A DNA stretch of 45,014 nt from Chloroflexota bacterium (GTDB lineage Bacteria; Chloroflexota; Anaerolineae; Promineifilales; Promineifilaceae). This document shows positions 1 through 7,208 of the stretch, piece by piece. Location of the stretch: assembly GCA_024277135.1 (NCBI GenBank), contig JAJRVV010000150.1, positions 1 to 45,014 of the forward strand. Direction: 5' to 3'. The notes beneath the pieces are model-generated. The model ran no database searches and was not told the DNA's origin. It saw only the letters and a list, made by a program, of their open reading frames with translations. A program made the position numbers and the translations under genes. Every line of letters begins with the position of its first letter. Positions within the stretch are counted from its first letter, which is position 1.

Positions 1-30
1 GGTCACATCACAATGATATGACCCTTTTGT

Positions 31-103
31 CGGGGTGACCGGACTTGAACCGATGGCCTCGCCGACCCGAACGGCGCGCTCTACCAAGCTGAGCTACACC
101 CCG
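31..103 (-). tRNA. tRNA-Pro (anticodon CGG)
   Basis: Read on the minus strand the 73 nt fold as a complete cloverleaf. The 7-bp acceptor stem pairs CGGGGTG with CACCCCG. The D-arm is GCTC/GAGC, the anticodon stem CGCCG/CGGCG, and the T-arm ends in GGTTCAAGTCC. The 7-nt anticodon loop TTCGGGT puts CGG at positions 34-36, which reads the proline codon CCG. CCA is not encoded. It lies downstream of a degenerate second copy and probably shares that copy's promoter at 243-270. Confidence 0.95.
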
Positions 104-145
104 TAGTACTACAACAATTATTTATTTACAAGAGAAAAATCGCGG

Positions 146-171
146 AAAACACAATGGGTGTATTGTGTTTT
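146..171 (-). terminator. Hairpin replacing the 3' part of the tRNA-Pro remnant
   Basis: A perfect 10-bp inverted repeat, AAAACACAAT / ATTGTGTTTT, surrounds a 6-nt loop. On the minus strand the second arm ends in TTTT, and another T-run follows a few bases later. It lies where the T-arm and 3' acceptor strand of the tRNA remnant should be. It could act as a weak intrinsic terminator or an attenuator ahead of the intact tRNA; this role is inferred. Confidence 0.4.
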
Positions 172-231
172 GAGGTTCCACGACCTCGCCGACCCGAACG
201 GCGCGCGCTAGCCAAACTGCGCCATGCCCCG
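158..231 (-). pseudogene. tRNA-Pro(CGG) remnant, 3' part lost
   Basis: On the minus strand this copy keeps the 5' acceptor strand (CGGGGCA), a GCGC/GCGC D-arm and an anticodon arm identical to that of the intact tRNA-Pro (22 identical bases across the arm). The T-arm consensus GGTTCAAAT and the matching 3' acceptor strand TGCCCCG are absent; an AT-rich hairpin takes their place. It cannot form a standard cloverleaf. It is either a decayed duplicate or the scar of a recombination at the tRNA 3' end. It lies immediately behind a strong promoter, so it is probably still transcribed. Confidence 0.75.
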
Positions 232-242
232 AACAGGGCTGA

Positions 243-270
243 ATTATAAAACAAGTTGACAAGATTGCAA
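243..270 (-). promoter_or_regulatory. Sigma-70-type promoter for the tRNA-Pro pair
   Basis: On the minus strand a TTGCAA -35 box (4 of 6 consensus) is followed after 16 nt by a perfect TATAAT -10 box. Predicted initiation lies just upstream of the tRNA remnant at 231. Both tRNA-like sequences would be on one transcript. Confidence 0.65.
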
Positions 271-512
271 GCGGAATACGGCCGTGCCTGTATCCCCTCC
301 GCAACCCTTCGATTGCTACGCTGTGCCTTTGAATTCAACCCATCAGGAGTAACTGCCCATCTCCGGCGCGGGCAAAATCCTCAAGCGGAGCTGAAAGCGC
401 GATTTTCCACCTGAGAAGATGGTCGTCTGCGTAACAAAACGGCCGTTCCCCGGTAGATCAACAGTAGACAAGCCGCCGTTCCATCTTGTACAATCCTGGC
501 AGGAGATATGCA

Positions 513-1988
513 ATGGAAGACCTCGCCGGCAAACAACTCGGCCCGTATCAAATCATCGCACCGCTCGGCGAAGGCGGCATGGCGGCTGTCTACAAAGCGT
601 TCCAACCCAGCATGGAGCGGTATGTCGCCCTCAAAATTTTGCCCCGTCACTTCGCCAACGACCCGGAATTCGTGGGCCGGTTCAAGCAGGAGGCTCGCGT
701 CATCGCCAATTTGCAGCATCCCCATATCCTGCCCGTCCATGATTTTGGCGAAGCGGATGGTTACACCTACCTCACCATGCGCTTCATCCAGGGCGGTACG
801 TTGTCCGACTGGTTGAAGGAGCGCGTGCCATTGCCCATGGACAAAATCCGCCGGGTGATTTCGCAGGTGGGCGGAGCGCTGGATTATGCCCATGCCCAGG
901 GCGTCATCCACCGGGACATCAAGCCCAGTAACATCCTGGTGGATCAATGGAATAACAGCCTGCTGACAGATTTTGGGCTGGCAAAAATGGTGGCGACCTC
1001 CTCCCATCTGACGCAAACAGGCGGCATTTTGGGCACGCCGGCGTACATGTCTCCCGAACAGGGGTTGGGCCAAAAGATTGACCATCGCAGCGACATTTAT
1101 TCGCTGGGCGTGGTGTTGTACCAGATGACGGTCGGCCACCTGCCCTACCAGGCGGAAACGCCGATGGCGGTGGTCATCAAACACATTCACGACCCGCTGC
1201 CGCCGCCGCGTCAGCGAGAGCCGAACCTGACCGAGGCGGTGGAATTGGTGATTCTCAAGGCGTTGACGAAGAACCCGGAGGATCGCTACGGCTCGGCTGG
1301 TGATCTGGTACAGGCTTTGGAGGAGGCGACGACGACGCCAACGGCGGTAGCTGATGCGTCTCCGGCGGCGGAAACGGCCGTCGTCGCCGAACCGCCTGAA
1401 CCCACCCCGGAACCGGCCCCCAACCCGATCCCGGCCACGGTGGTGATGGAATCGTCCGCTACGGCCGTGCCCGCCCCCACTCCCGCGCCTGAACCCAGCC
1501 CCACGCCGCCAACTGCCGCCCCCATCAGCGCCCCGCCCGCTACCCCGCCAAAGAAAAAACGCCGCTTCAAATGGCGCTGGGCTGTGGCCGGCGCCGGCCT
1601 CATCTTCATTTGCTTCATCTTGTTCGCCATTGCCGCCAACAACCAGGATAGCGGCGCCGACAACCAAGGTGACGGCAACGATTCTGCCAACGGGGAGATT
1701 GGCAGCAACATCGGCGCTACAACAAACGAAGCCGTTGATGAAGCCATCCAGGACACCCTTAATGATCTCGATTTACCGGAAGCGGCCCAGGCCCGCATCG
1801 CCATCGCCCTGGATGCCGTCCGCGAGGGAGATTATGAGAAAGCGCAAGAGGCTTTTGCCCAGGCTGTTGAAATGGCGCCCGATAATCCCGACATCTACTG
1901 TGAACGAGGATATGTCCTGCGCGAACTGGAAATGTACGATGAGGCGATTGCCGATTTTGAAAAATGCCGCGAACTGGCCCAGGGGTAA
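513..1988 (+). CDS. Membrane-anchored serine/threonine protein kinase with C-terminal TPR
   Basis: A 491-residue Hanks-type kinase. The Gly-rich loop is GEGGMAAVYKA (19-29), the ATP lysine is in VALKIL (K41), the catalytic loop is HRDIKPSN (D135), DFG is at 153 and SPE at 180-182. All catalytic residues are intact. A Pro/Ala/Thr-rich linker (about 270-345) leads to a basic stop-transfer stretch and one membrane helix (about 352-378), then an outside segment with a TPR-like pair. The kinase domain should be cytoplasmic and the TPR part extracytoplasmic. ATG 513 is chosen over an upstream TTG because AGGAGA lies 6 nt before it. The TAA at 1986 is odd: the same frame stays open to 2738 and continues the TPR array, so this is probably the front part of a longer gene. 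Confidence 0.93.
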   Translation: MEDLAGKQLGPYQIIAPLGEGGMAAVYKAFQPSMERYVALKILPRHFANDPEFVGRFKQEARVIANLQHPHILPVHDFGEADGYTYLTMRFIQGGTLSDWLKERVPLPMDKIRRVISQVGGALDYAHAQGVIHRDIKPSNILVDQWNNSLLTDFGLAKMVATSSHLTQTGGILGTPAYMSPEQGLGQKIDHRSDIYSLGVVLYQMTVGHLPYQAETPMAVVIKHIHDPLPPPRQREPNLTEAVELVILKALTKNPEDRYGSAGDLVQALEEATTTPTAVADASPAAETAVVAEPPEPTPEPAPNPIPATVVMESSATAVPAPTPAPEPSPTPPTAAPISAPPATPPKKKRRFKWRWAVAGAGLIFICFILFAIAANNQDSGADNQGDGNDSANGEIGSNIGATTNEAVDEAIQDTLNDLDLPEAAQARIAIALDAVREGDYEKAQEAFAQAVEMAPDNPDIYCERGYVLRELEMYDEAIADFEKCRELAQG

Positions 1989-2081
1989 GACAATCCTGAT
2001 CAGGCATCCACCGCTTTAGACGAAGCCGTTTCTACCCAAGCCCGGCTCAAGTTTGAGGAAACAGATCGGCTGGAAGATGCT

Positions 2082-2738
2082 TTGGGCATTCTGGATGCAG
2101 CTTTGGAAACCGGGCAAGCGCCTGATTGGCTCCGGTGCGAGCGGGGGGAGTTCATTCTCACGGCTATTGGCCCACATGTAGCCGTCATTCCTGATTTTGA
2201 AGCGTGTGCCCAAACAATGGCCGATGACGACTATTGGTCGTGGCGAGCCACCTCCATTTTAGTTTGGGTGCGCGGCGTCAATGCGCTGGATAACGAGAGA
2301 TACGAAGAAGCAGCCGCACATTTCCAGCAATGGGCCAATCTGGTGGATGATTCTCCCTGGCCCCAATGTTACCTGGCGTTTGCCCTGGATGAATTGGGCG
2401 ATTACAACGGGGCCATGGCCGCATTCCTGCAATGCCGCAATCTGGCCGAAGATGCCGACGCCCGGCGGCAGGCTGACGGCGGGCTGAAATACGTTGAGGC
2501 TCATGTCGCCGTCGAAAACGGCGCCTGGGACGAAGCCTTGGCTGCCTACGAAGAAGCGATCAGCCTGCTGCCAGATGATCCCTGGCTCTTCTGCGAACGT
2601 GCCGAAGTTTTCATGACCATCGGCGAAGTGGAACCAGCTCTGGGGAATGCCCAGGCCTGTCTCGACCACAGTGGAGAGGACGACAGCATCCGCGAATGGG
2701 CCGAAAGCTTACTTCAGGATATCGAGTCCGGCGGATGA
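2082..2738 (+). CDS. TPR protein; probable severed C-terminal part of the upstream kinase
   Basis: From its first ATG this is a 218-residue protein of TPR-like helical pairs, with no enzyme motif and no signal peptide. It is in the same frame as the kinase, and no stop interrupts the frame from 1989 to 2738. The residues between the TAA and this ATG (DNPDQASTALDEAV...) read as a normal TPR continuation. The broken boundary FEKCRELAQG matches a later one, FLQCRNLAED, inside this ORF. There is no convincing ribosome site before ATG 2082. The likeliest readings are a nonsense mutation, a base-call error at 1986-1988, or read-through. If intact, the full protein would be about 741 residues. Confidence 0.75.
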   Translation: MGILDAALETGQAPDWLRCERGEFILTAIGPHVAVIPDFEACAQTMADDDYWSWRATSILVWVRGVNALDNERYEEAAAHFQQWANLVDDSPWPQCYLAFALDELGDYNGAMAAFLQCRNLAEDADARRQADGGLKYVEAHVAVENGAWDEALAAYEEAISLLPDDPWLFCERAEVFMTIGEVEPALGNAQACLDHSGEDDSIREWAESLLQDIESGG

Positions 2739-2745
2739 GAGCTGG

Positions 2746-2771
2746 TGTCAAGTCCTGAAATACGTTGACAC
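2746..2771. repeat. Possible IS3-type terminal inverted repeat
   Basis: This stretch begins TGTCAAGTCC and ends TTGACA, and it lies 20 nt beyond the transposase-tail stop. That is the position and general look of an IS3-family end. No matching second end was found, so the element is only a fragment. Confidence 0.4.
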
Positions 2772-2791
2772 ATAATAGTGACTACTGTACA

Positions 2792-2950
2792 TCAACTTCT
2801 ACAATGAATTTCAGCTGGTTTATATAAGTCAAGCGACATATGAGGCCGCTCGTAATTGTACAACCAGACCGCTTCTCGAACCGCTGCTTGGGCATGTTCG
2901 TAATCAACAAAAAGGTCGTCAAGGCCTTCTCGCAAAACCATCTCATTCAT
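2792..2950 (-). pseudogene. IS3-family transposase C-terminal remnant
   Basis: The minus strand encodes 52 residues ending in the typical C-terminus of a DDE (rve-type) IS3 transposase: AVREAVWLYNYERPHMSL, then a KPAEIH motif. In the family YN-x-RPH-x-SL lies just after the last catalytic Glu. Everything upstream, including the catalytic DDE residues and OrfA, is missing. An AGGAGG sits 5 nt before the ATG at 2950, which may be chance because the parental frame also runs through it. The remnant lies directly behind the broken kinase/TPR gene. Confidence 0.8.
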
Positions 2951-3051
2951 AAAAACCTCCTGCCGCCCAATTCCACAAATCTTGGCTCCAGCTTACCACC
3001 CCCGCCTCCGCATGGTACAATTGCGCCCCGGGGTACGGCCGTGTGTATAAC

Positions 3052-3108
3052 AGCTAGAGGATGGAGCGAGAGCTAGAGAAAGTGTCTTTCTTCCTCTAGC
3101 TCTCGCTC
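3052..3108. repeat. CTAG-rich intergenic inverted repeat upstream of the flippase gene
   Basis: AGCTAGAGGATGGA (3052-3065) recurs with one change at 5461-5474. A perfect 15-bp inverted repeat, GAGCGAGAGCTAGAG at 3064-3078 and its complement at 3094-3108, forms a hairpin ending 6 nt before the AAAGGA ribosome site of the next gene. It belongs to the same family as the repeat at 5453-5599, so copies flank both ends of the flippase/oxidoreductase pair. Confidence 0.75.
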
Positions 3109-3127
3109 TAACTTAAAGGACAAAACA

Positions 3128-4129
3128 TTGAGACGTTGGCAGTTTTGGATTGGCGTCATCATCAGCGCCATTTTTTTATGGCTGGCATTAGGCGGCCTGA
3201 AACTGGATGAGGTGTGGGCCGACATGCGCTCGGCCAACTACTGGTGGCTGGTTCCCAGCGTGGCCGTTTATTTCCTGGCCGTTTGGGTGCGCACGTGGCG
3301 CTGGGATTACATGCTGCGCCCGCTCAAACAGATTCCGCTCAAGCGGCTGTTTCCTGTCGTCGTCATCGGCTACATGGGCAACAATATTTACCCTTTTCGC
3401 GCAGGGGAAGTGCTGCGCTCTTATGTCTTGCGCCAGCGGGAAAATGTGCCCATGAGCGCCAGCCTGGCCACCGTCATCGTGGAGCGGGTGTTTGACGGGC
3501 TGGTGATGCTGGTGTTTGTCTTTGCCGCCCTACCCCTCGCTCCCTTGCCCAGCAGCGCTATTCGCGCCACCGTCATCGTGGCCAGCGTCGCTTTTTTTGG
3601 GGCGATGGTCGTTTTCTTCGGCATGGCGGCGGCGCCAACGCGGATGATGGGATTGGCTGAATGGGTGAGCGGCCGTTTGCTGCCAAAGCGGGTGGCACGG
3701 CCGTTGCTCGATTTCATGGCTCGTTTTCTGGTCGGTTTAGAATCGTTGCGCAGTTTTCGCAACGTCCTCATGATTTTTTTTACCTCCATCCTGATTTGGC
3801 TGCTGGAAACGGTCAAATACTGGTTCATCATGCACGCCTTCGATTTCCAGGTCAACTTCTTCGCCCTGATGTTGATGAACGGCATCGTCAATCTGGCGAC
3901 CACGCTGCCCTCCGCGCCCGGTTACATCGGCACATTTGATGGGCCGGGGATCGCTGTTTTGACGCTGTATAGCGTGGAAGAAGCGGTTGCCACCGCCTAC
4001 ACGCTGGTCTTGCACGCCGCGCTCTGGCTGCCCATCACCCTGATGGGCGGGTATTACATGGTGCGCGAAGGGTTAGGCTGGGCTGATTTTGGCCGGGCGG
4101 TGACGGCCGTGGAAGGGGAGGGCGCATGA
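3128..4129 (+). CDS. Flippase-like integral membrane protein, LPG synthase TM family (UPF0104)
   Basis: A 333-residue multi-span membrane protein (about 7-8 helices) of the lysylphosphatidylglycerol synthase transmembrane family (PF03706). Family signatures visible are RAGEVLRSYVLRQRE (about 96-110), the following VIVERVFDGLVML, and the late PSAPGYIGTFDGPG (about 258-271). It lacks the cytoplasmic aminoacyl-transfer domain of MprF, so it is more likely a lipid-linked substrate translocase or accessory factor than a synthase. The start is TTG at 3128, supported by AAAGGA at 3115-3120. The stop overlaps the next start by 4 nt (ATGA), so the two genes are translationally coupled. Substrate unknown. 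Confidence 0.88.
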   Translation: MRRWQFWIGVIISAIFLWLALGGLKLDEVWADMRSANYWWLVPSVAVYFLAVWVRTWRWDYMLRPLKQIPLKRLFPVVVIGYMGNNIYPFRAGEVLRSYVLRQRENVPMSASLATVIVERVFDGLVMLVFVFAALPLAPLPSSAIRATVIVASVAFFGAMVVFFGMAAAPTRMMGLAEWVSGRLLPKRVARPLLDFMARFLVGLESLRSFRNVLMIFFTSILIWLLETVKYWFIMHAFDFQVNFFALMLMNGIVNLATTLPSAPGYIGTFDGPGIAVLTLYSVEEAVATAYTLVLHAALWLPITLMGGYYMVREGLGWADFGRAVTAVEGEGA

Positions 4130-5460
4130 AAAATCGGCGCATGAAGATCGGCATTGTCGGCGCCGGCATCGCCGGGCTGTCAGCGGCTTATGATTTATTG
4201 AACGCCGGGCACGAGGTGATTTTATACGAGGCAGGCAGTCAAACGGGGGGGCTGGCTTCCGGTTTTAAGGATGAGACGTGGGAGTGGCCGTTGGAGCGGT
4301 TTTATCATCACATTTTCGGCACGGATAAGGCCATCATCCGGCTGACGGAAGAAATCGGCATGGGGGACAAGCTGTTTTTCCCTCGGCCAACGACTTCGGT
4401 GATGTATGACGGCCGTATCACTCCCTTCGACTCCCCTCCACGCTGGATCACTTTCCCCGGCTTCAACCTGGCGGACGCAGCCCGCTTCGGGTTGGTCAGC
4501 GCCTACCTGCGCTTTTCCCGCCCCTGGCGGCAGTTGGAGCGGGAAACGGCCGATCGCTGGCTGCGGCGTTGGTACGGCGACAAGGTGTACGAACTGGTGT
4601 GGCGGCCCCTGCTCATCGGCAAGTTTGGCCCCCATTACCAGCAGGTGAACATGGCCTGGATGTGGGCGCGGCTGCATGTGCGCACGCCCAAGCTGGGCTA
4701 CTTTGAGGGCGGCTTTCAGACGTTTGTGGATGGGTTGACGGCCGTCGTCCGCGACAAAGGAGCCATCATTCATCTCAACATGCCAGTCGAGAAGATTGAG
4801 CTAGAACCAGACGGCCGTTTACTGATTACTGCCCACCGATTACTGAATACTGTCAATGCCTGCCTCGTCACCACCTCACCGGGGCTGTTAGCGAAACTAA
4901 CGCCCGATCTGCCCGCCGATTATTTGGGGCAGTTGCTGGAACTGAAGAGTATGGGGGCGGTGGTGATGACGTTGGCGTTGAGGCGGCCGTTCATGCCCGA
5001 CCGCCTCACCTACTGGCTCAACATCCCCGCCCACACGCCCGATAAAAGCCAGAGCGACTTGCCCTTCCTGGCCCTGGTCGAACACACCAACTTCATTGAC
5101 CACCAACATTATGGCGGCGACCACCTGCTGTATCTGGGCGATTACGTCACGCCGGATCATCCCTACCTGACCATGCCCCAGCCAGAAATGGAGACGTTGT
5201 TCCTCAACGCGCTAACCCGCATCAATCCCGATTTTCGACTCGATTGGGTGCGCCAAAGCTGGCTGTTCCGTGAACACTATGCCCAGCCCGTACCCCTTGT
5301 CAACCACGCCCAGGCCATCCCCGCCATCCAGACCCCCATCCCCGGCCTCTACTTCGCCAGCATGAGCCAGGTCTACCCCTGGGATCGGGGCACCAATTTT
5401 GCGGTGGAGATTGGACGACGGGCAGCCCGATTGATGATGGAAGCTCGAGGTAAGAGCTAG
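4126..5460 (+). CDS. NAD(P)/FAD-dependent oxidoreductase (amine oxidase / UDP-galactopyranose mutase-like)
   Basis: A 444-residue flavoprotein. The Rossmann FAD motif GIVGAGIAGLSAAYDLL is at about 9-25, followed by the acidic residue of the ADP-ribose fold (LYEA, about 34). A late FAD-contact region near YFASMSQVYPWDRG fits the protoporphyrinogen-oxidase/phytoene-desaturase/UGM superfamily. The reaction is unknown; the neighbours (flippase before, nucleotide-sugar dehydrogenase after) suggest envelope glycan or polyprenyl chemistry. ATG 4126 overlaps the previous stop; ATG 4141 is an alternative. Two oddities: a heptamer array (4821-4855) lies inside the coding region and encodes a stretch without family character (about 233-243), and the final codons plus the TAG come from a CTAG-rich repeat. 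Confidence 0.87.
   Translation: MKNRRMKIGIVGAGIAGLSAAYDLLNAGHEVILYEAGSQTGGLASGFKDETWEWPLERFYHHIFGTDKAIIRLTEEIGMGDKLFFPRPTTSVMYDGRITPFDSPPRWITFPGFNLADAARFGLVSAYLRFSRPWRQLERETADRWLRRWYGDKVYELVWRPLLIGKFGPHYQQVNMAWMWARLHVRTPKLGYFEGGFQTFVDGLTAVVRDKGAIIHLNMPVEKIELEPDGRLLITAHRLLNTVNACLVTTSPGLLAKLTPDLPADYLGQLLELKSMGAVVMTLALRRPFMPDRLTYWLNIPAHTPDKSQSDLPFLALVEHTNFIDHQHYGGDHLLYLGDYVTPDHPYLTMPQPEMETLFLNALTRINPDFRLDWVRQSWLFREHYAQPVPLVNHAQAIPAIQTPIPGLYFASMSQVYPWDRGTNFAVEIGRRAARLMMEARGKS
4821..4855 (+). repeat. Five-unit ACTGATT-type heptamer array inside a coding region
   Basis: ACTGATT, ACTGCCC, ACCGATT, ACTGAAT and ACTGTCA follow one another exactly every 7 nt, directly after an ACGGCCGT octamer ending at 4818. 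The same unit family forms the intergenic array at 20402-20443. This is the only clear case in which such an array lies within a gene, and the frame stays open through all 35 nt. Confidence 0.75.
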
Positions 5461-5599
5461 AGCTAGAGGATAGAACCTACTCTAGCTCTAGCAGGCTGTC
5501 GGAAAAGTAGCTGTAGCCGCGGTTTCTTACCGCGTTCCCAGAGGCGAGGTAAGGATACCTCGGCTACAAAATGGGGTTCTCCGACAAACTGCTAGCTCT
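5453..5599. repeat. Nested intergenic inverted repeats (CTAG-rich outer arms, TGTAGCCG inner arms)
   Basis: The outer arms are AGCTCTAGCAGGCTGTCGGA (5484-5503) and its imperfect complement (5580-5599). Inside them lies a second inverted repeat: TGTAGCCGCGGT... from 5512 pairs with ...ACCTCGGCTACA ending at 5568. Each inner arm is itself a small hairpin (CGCGGT/ACCGCG and CGAGGT/ACCTCG). The inner arm recurs at 24059-24090. A short CTAG-rich inverted repeat precedes it and supplies the stop codon of the oxidoreductase. Confidence 0.8.
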
Positions 5600-5681
5600 C
5601 CCCTCTGGCTCTGTAGTTGTCCCGTAGTCTTCCCGTCCTGGTAAGCGGTGATGTAAGTTGTTACAGTTAGCGTAATTTCAA

Positions 5682-5714
5682 AGACCTGCGAGGTTTTGAA
5701 AACCTCGCAGGTCT
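5682..5714. repeat. Dispersed hairpin AGACCTGCGAGGTTTT, copy 1
   Basis: A perfect palindrome with 16-nt arms around a single central G, ending 24 nt before the next start codon. A second copy at 27905-27938 differs by a paired G/C to C/G exchange that keeps the stem intact. It could form a stable hairpin in the leader of the nucleotide-sugar dehydrogenase. Confidence 0.85.
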
Positions 5715-5738
5715 CTCGGCTAAAAACAGGAGCAAATC

Positions 5739-7121
5739 ATGAAAATTATCGTTGTCGGCACCGGATATGTGGGTCTGCCCCACGCGGCCGTGCTGGCCGA
5801 ATATGGTCACGAAGTACACGCCTACGATATTGACGAAAAACGCATCGCCGCTTACAAAACGGGGGAAAGAACCCAAATCGAGCAGTATGTGAACGAACCG
5901 GGGCTGTCGGCGGCCGTGGCCGAAAACTTGGACCGCTACCTCTTTTTCACGACAAATATCACCGACTTGGTGGAGGGCGCGGACATTTTCTTCCTCTGTC
6001 TCAACACGCCGCCGCAGCGGGATGGCTCATCTGACCTGAGCTATTATCTCAACGCCGCCCATCACGTGGCCCAACTGCTGACCCAGCGGAAAGAGAAATC
6101 CCGCGTCGTTTTGGTAAACAAAAGTACCGTCCCCATCGGCACGGCGCGGCTGCTGGAAAATGTGATGCAGGAACATGGCGTCGAAAATTTCGGCGTGGCC
6201 TCTAACCCGGAATTTCTGGCGCAGGGCAGCGCCATGGAAGGATCGCGCAAGCCGGATCGAGTGGTGGTGGGCTGCGACACAGAGGCGGATTTCGCCATCA
6301 TGCGCCGTATCTACTCCCAATTCGTCAACCACGTCCGCATCCGCTACCTGGAAACGACCCCGGAAACGGCCGAAGCCATCAAATACGTGGGCAACACCCT
6401 GCTGCTGACCTACATCTCCTACTGGAACGGAGTTGGCGCCCGGCTGGCGGAAACCTACCCCAACATCCGCATGGAAGATTTGAAGATCGGCGTCACCGCC
6501 GACTCCCGCATCAGCACCTGGGGGTCGTATGTGAGCAACGGCGCCGGCGGCTCCTGCTTCGGCAAGGATATTCAGTCGCTCATCTACCAGCTCAACCAGG
6601 CGGGACGGCCGACCGACTTGCTGCAAGCGGTCTATAACATCAACGAGTATCAGAAGACGTACCTGATTGACCGGGCGGTGTACGAAGCCGGGTTTAATTT
6701 CAATCACAAGAGGGTGGCTTTGTTGGGGCTGGCGTTCAAAAAGCGCACCAACGATATGCGCGATTCGGCGGCGCTGAAGGTGGTGGAGGCGCTGCTGGCG
6801 CGGGGGGTGCAGGAGATTCGGGCGTATGATCCGTTGGCGACGGCCGTTGCCCAGGATTATTGGTTCAATCCGGAGAAGAACCATTTGTTTGAGCGGATCA
6901 GCTACCACGATTCGGCTAAAGCGGCCCTGACTGGCAGCGATGCGGTATACATTTCCACGGATTGGGAGGAGTTTCGGGGCTTATCGCGCACCATTGAGAC
7001 GACGGTAAAGCCCCCTTATTTGATCATTGACGGCCGTCGCATGATGCCCGACTATCTCACCCTGGTGCAAAAAGGATACCAACACCTCTCCGTCGGCGGC
7101 GGCTACCTGAAACCGGGCTGA
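5739..7121 (+). CDS. Nucleotide-sugar dehydrogenase (UDP-glucose/GDP-mannose dehydrogenase family)
   Basis: A 460-residue cytoplasmic enzyme predicted to oxidise a UDP- or GDP-hexose to the uronic acid with two NAD+. The N-terminal Rossmann motif is VVGTGYVGLPHAAVLAEYGH (5-24). Further family blocks are FLCLNTPP, VNKSTVPIGTA and NPEFLAQGSAMEG. The catalytic cysteine lies in AGGSCFGKDI (about residue 272), where most homologues have Pro instead of Gly after Phe. A C-terminal UDP-binding domain follows (LAFKKRTNDMRDSAAL). The start is set by AGGAG at 5728-5732. It stands alone between repeat elements and converges on the ABC transporter genes, but probably supports envelope polysaccharide synthesis with the two upstream genes. 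Confidence 0.93.
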   Translation: MKIIVVGTGYVGLPHAAVLAEYGHEVHAYDIDEKRIAAYKTGERTQIEQYVNEPGLSAAVAENLDRYLFFTTNITDLVEGADIFFLCLNTPPQRDGSSDLSYYLNAAHHVAQLLTQRKEKSRVVLVNKSTVPIGTARLLENVMQEHGVENFGVASNPEFLAQGSAMEGSRKPDRVVVGCDTEADFAIMRRIYSQFVNHVRIRYLETTPETAEAIKYVGNTLLLTYISYWNGVGARLAETYPNIRMEDLKIGVTADSRISTWGSYVSNGAGGSCFGKDIQSLIYQLNQAGRPTDLLQAVYNINEYQKTYLIDRAVYEAGFNFNHKRVALLGLAFKKRTNDMRDSAALKVVEALLARGVQEIRAYDPLATAVAQDYWFNPEKNHLFERISYHDSAKAALTGSDAVYISTDWEEFRGLSRTIETTVKPPYLIIDGRRMMPDYLTLVQKGYQHLSVGGGYLKPG

Positions 7122-7140
7122 ATCGAAATGACGTTACCAA

Positions 7141-7175
7141 AACGATAAACGAAAAACGTAAAACGAAAAGCGTGA
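7141..7175. repeat. Five-unit AACGAAA-type heptamer array
   Basis: AACGATA, AACGAAA, AACGTAA, AACGAAA and AGCGTGA follow one another at exactly 7-nt spacing, 20 nt after the stop of the nucleotide-sugar dehydrogenase. A partial reverse-complement array follows at 7187-7212. The same unit family recurs at 43128-43172. Confidence 0.85.
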
Positions 7176-7206
7176 CATCAACACTCATTTTATTTTACGT
7201 TTTTCG
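7150..7206. terminator. Bidirectional hairpin between convergent genes
   Basis: The facing heptamer arrays give a 14-bp perfect stem, CGAAAAACGTAAAA (7150-7163) with its complement (7193-7206), around a 29-nt loop. A- and T-rich arms on both strands, placed between converging genes, suggest a bidirectional terminator. This function is inferred. Confidence 0.5.
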
Positions 7207-7208
7207 CT

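Noticed and set aside
381..1667. 428-residue ORF on the minus strand
   Set aside because: Arg/His/Gly-rich shadow of the kinase gene, which has all kinase motifs on the plus strand.
2840..3076. 78-residue ORF on the plus strand
   Set aside because: Antisense to the transposase tail, Pro-rich, no start signal.
5682..5714. Palindrome read as intrinsic terminator of the oxidoreductase gene
   Set aside because: No T-run follows on either strand, and a second copy elsewhere shows it is a dispersed repeat.
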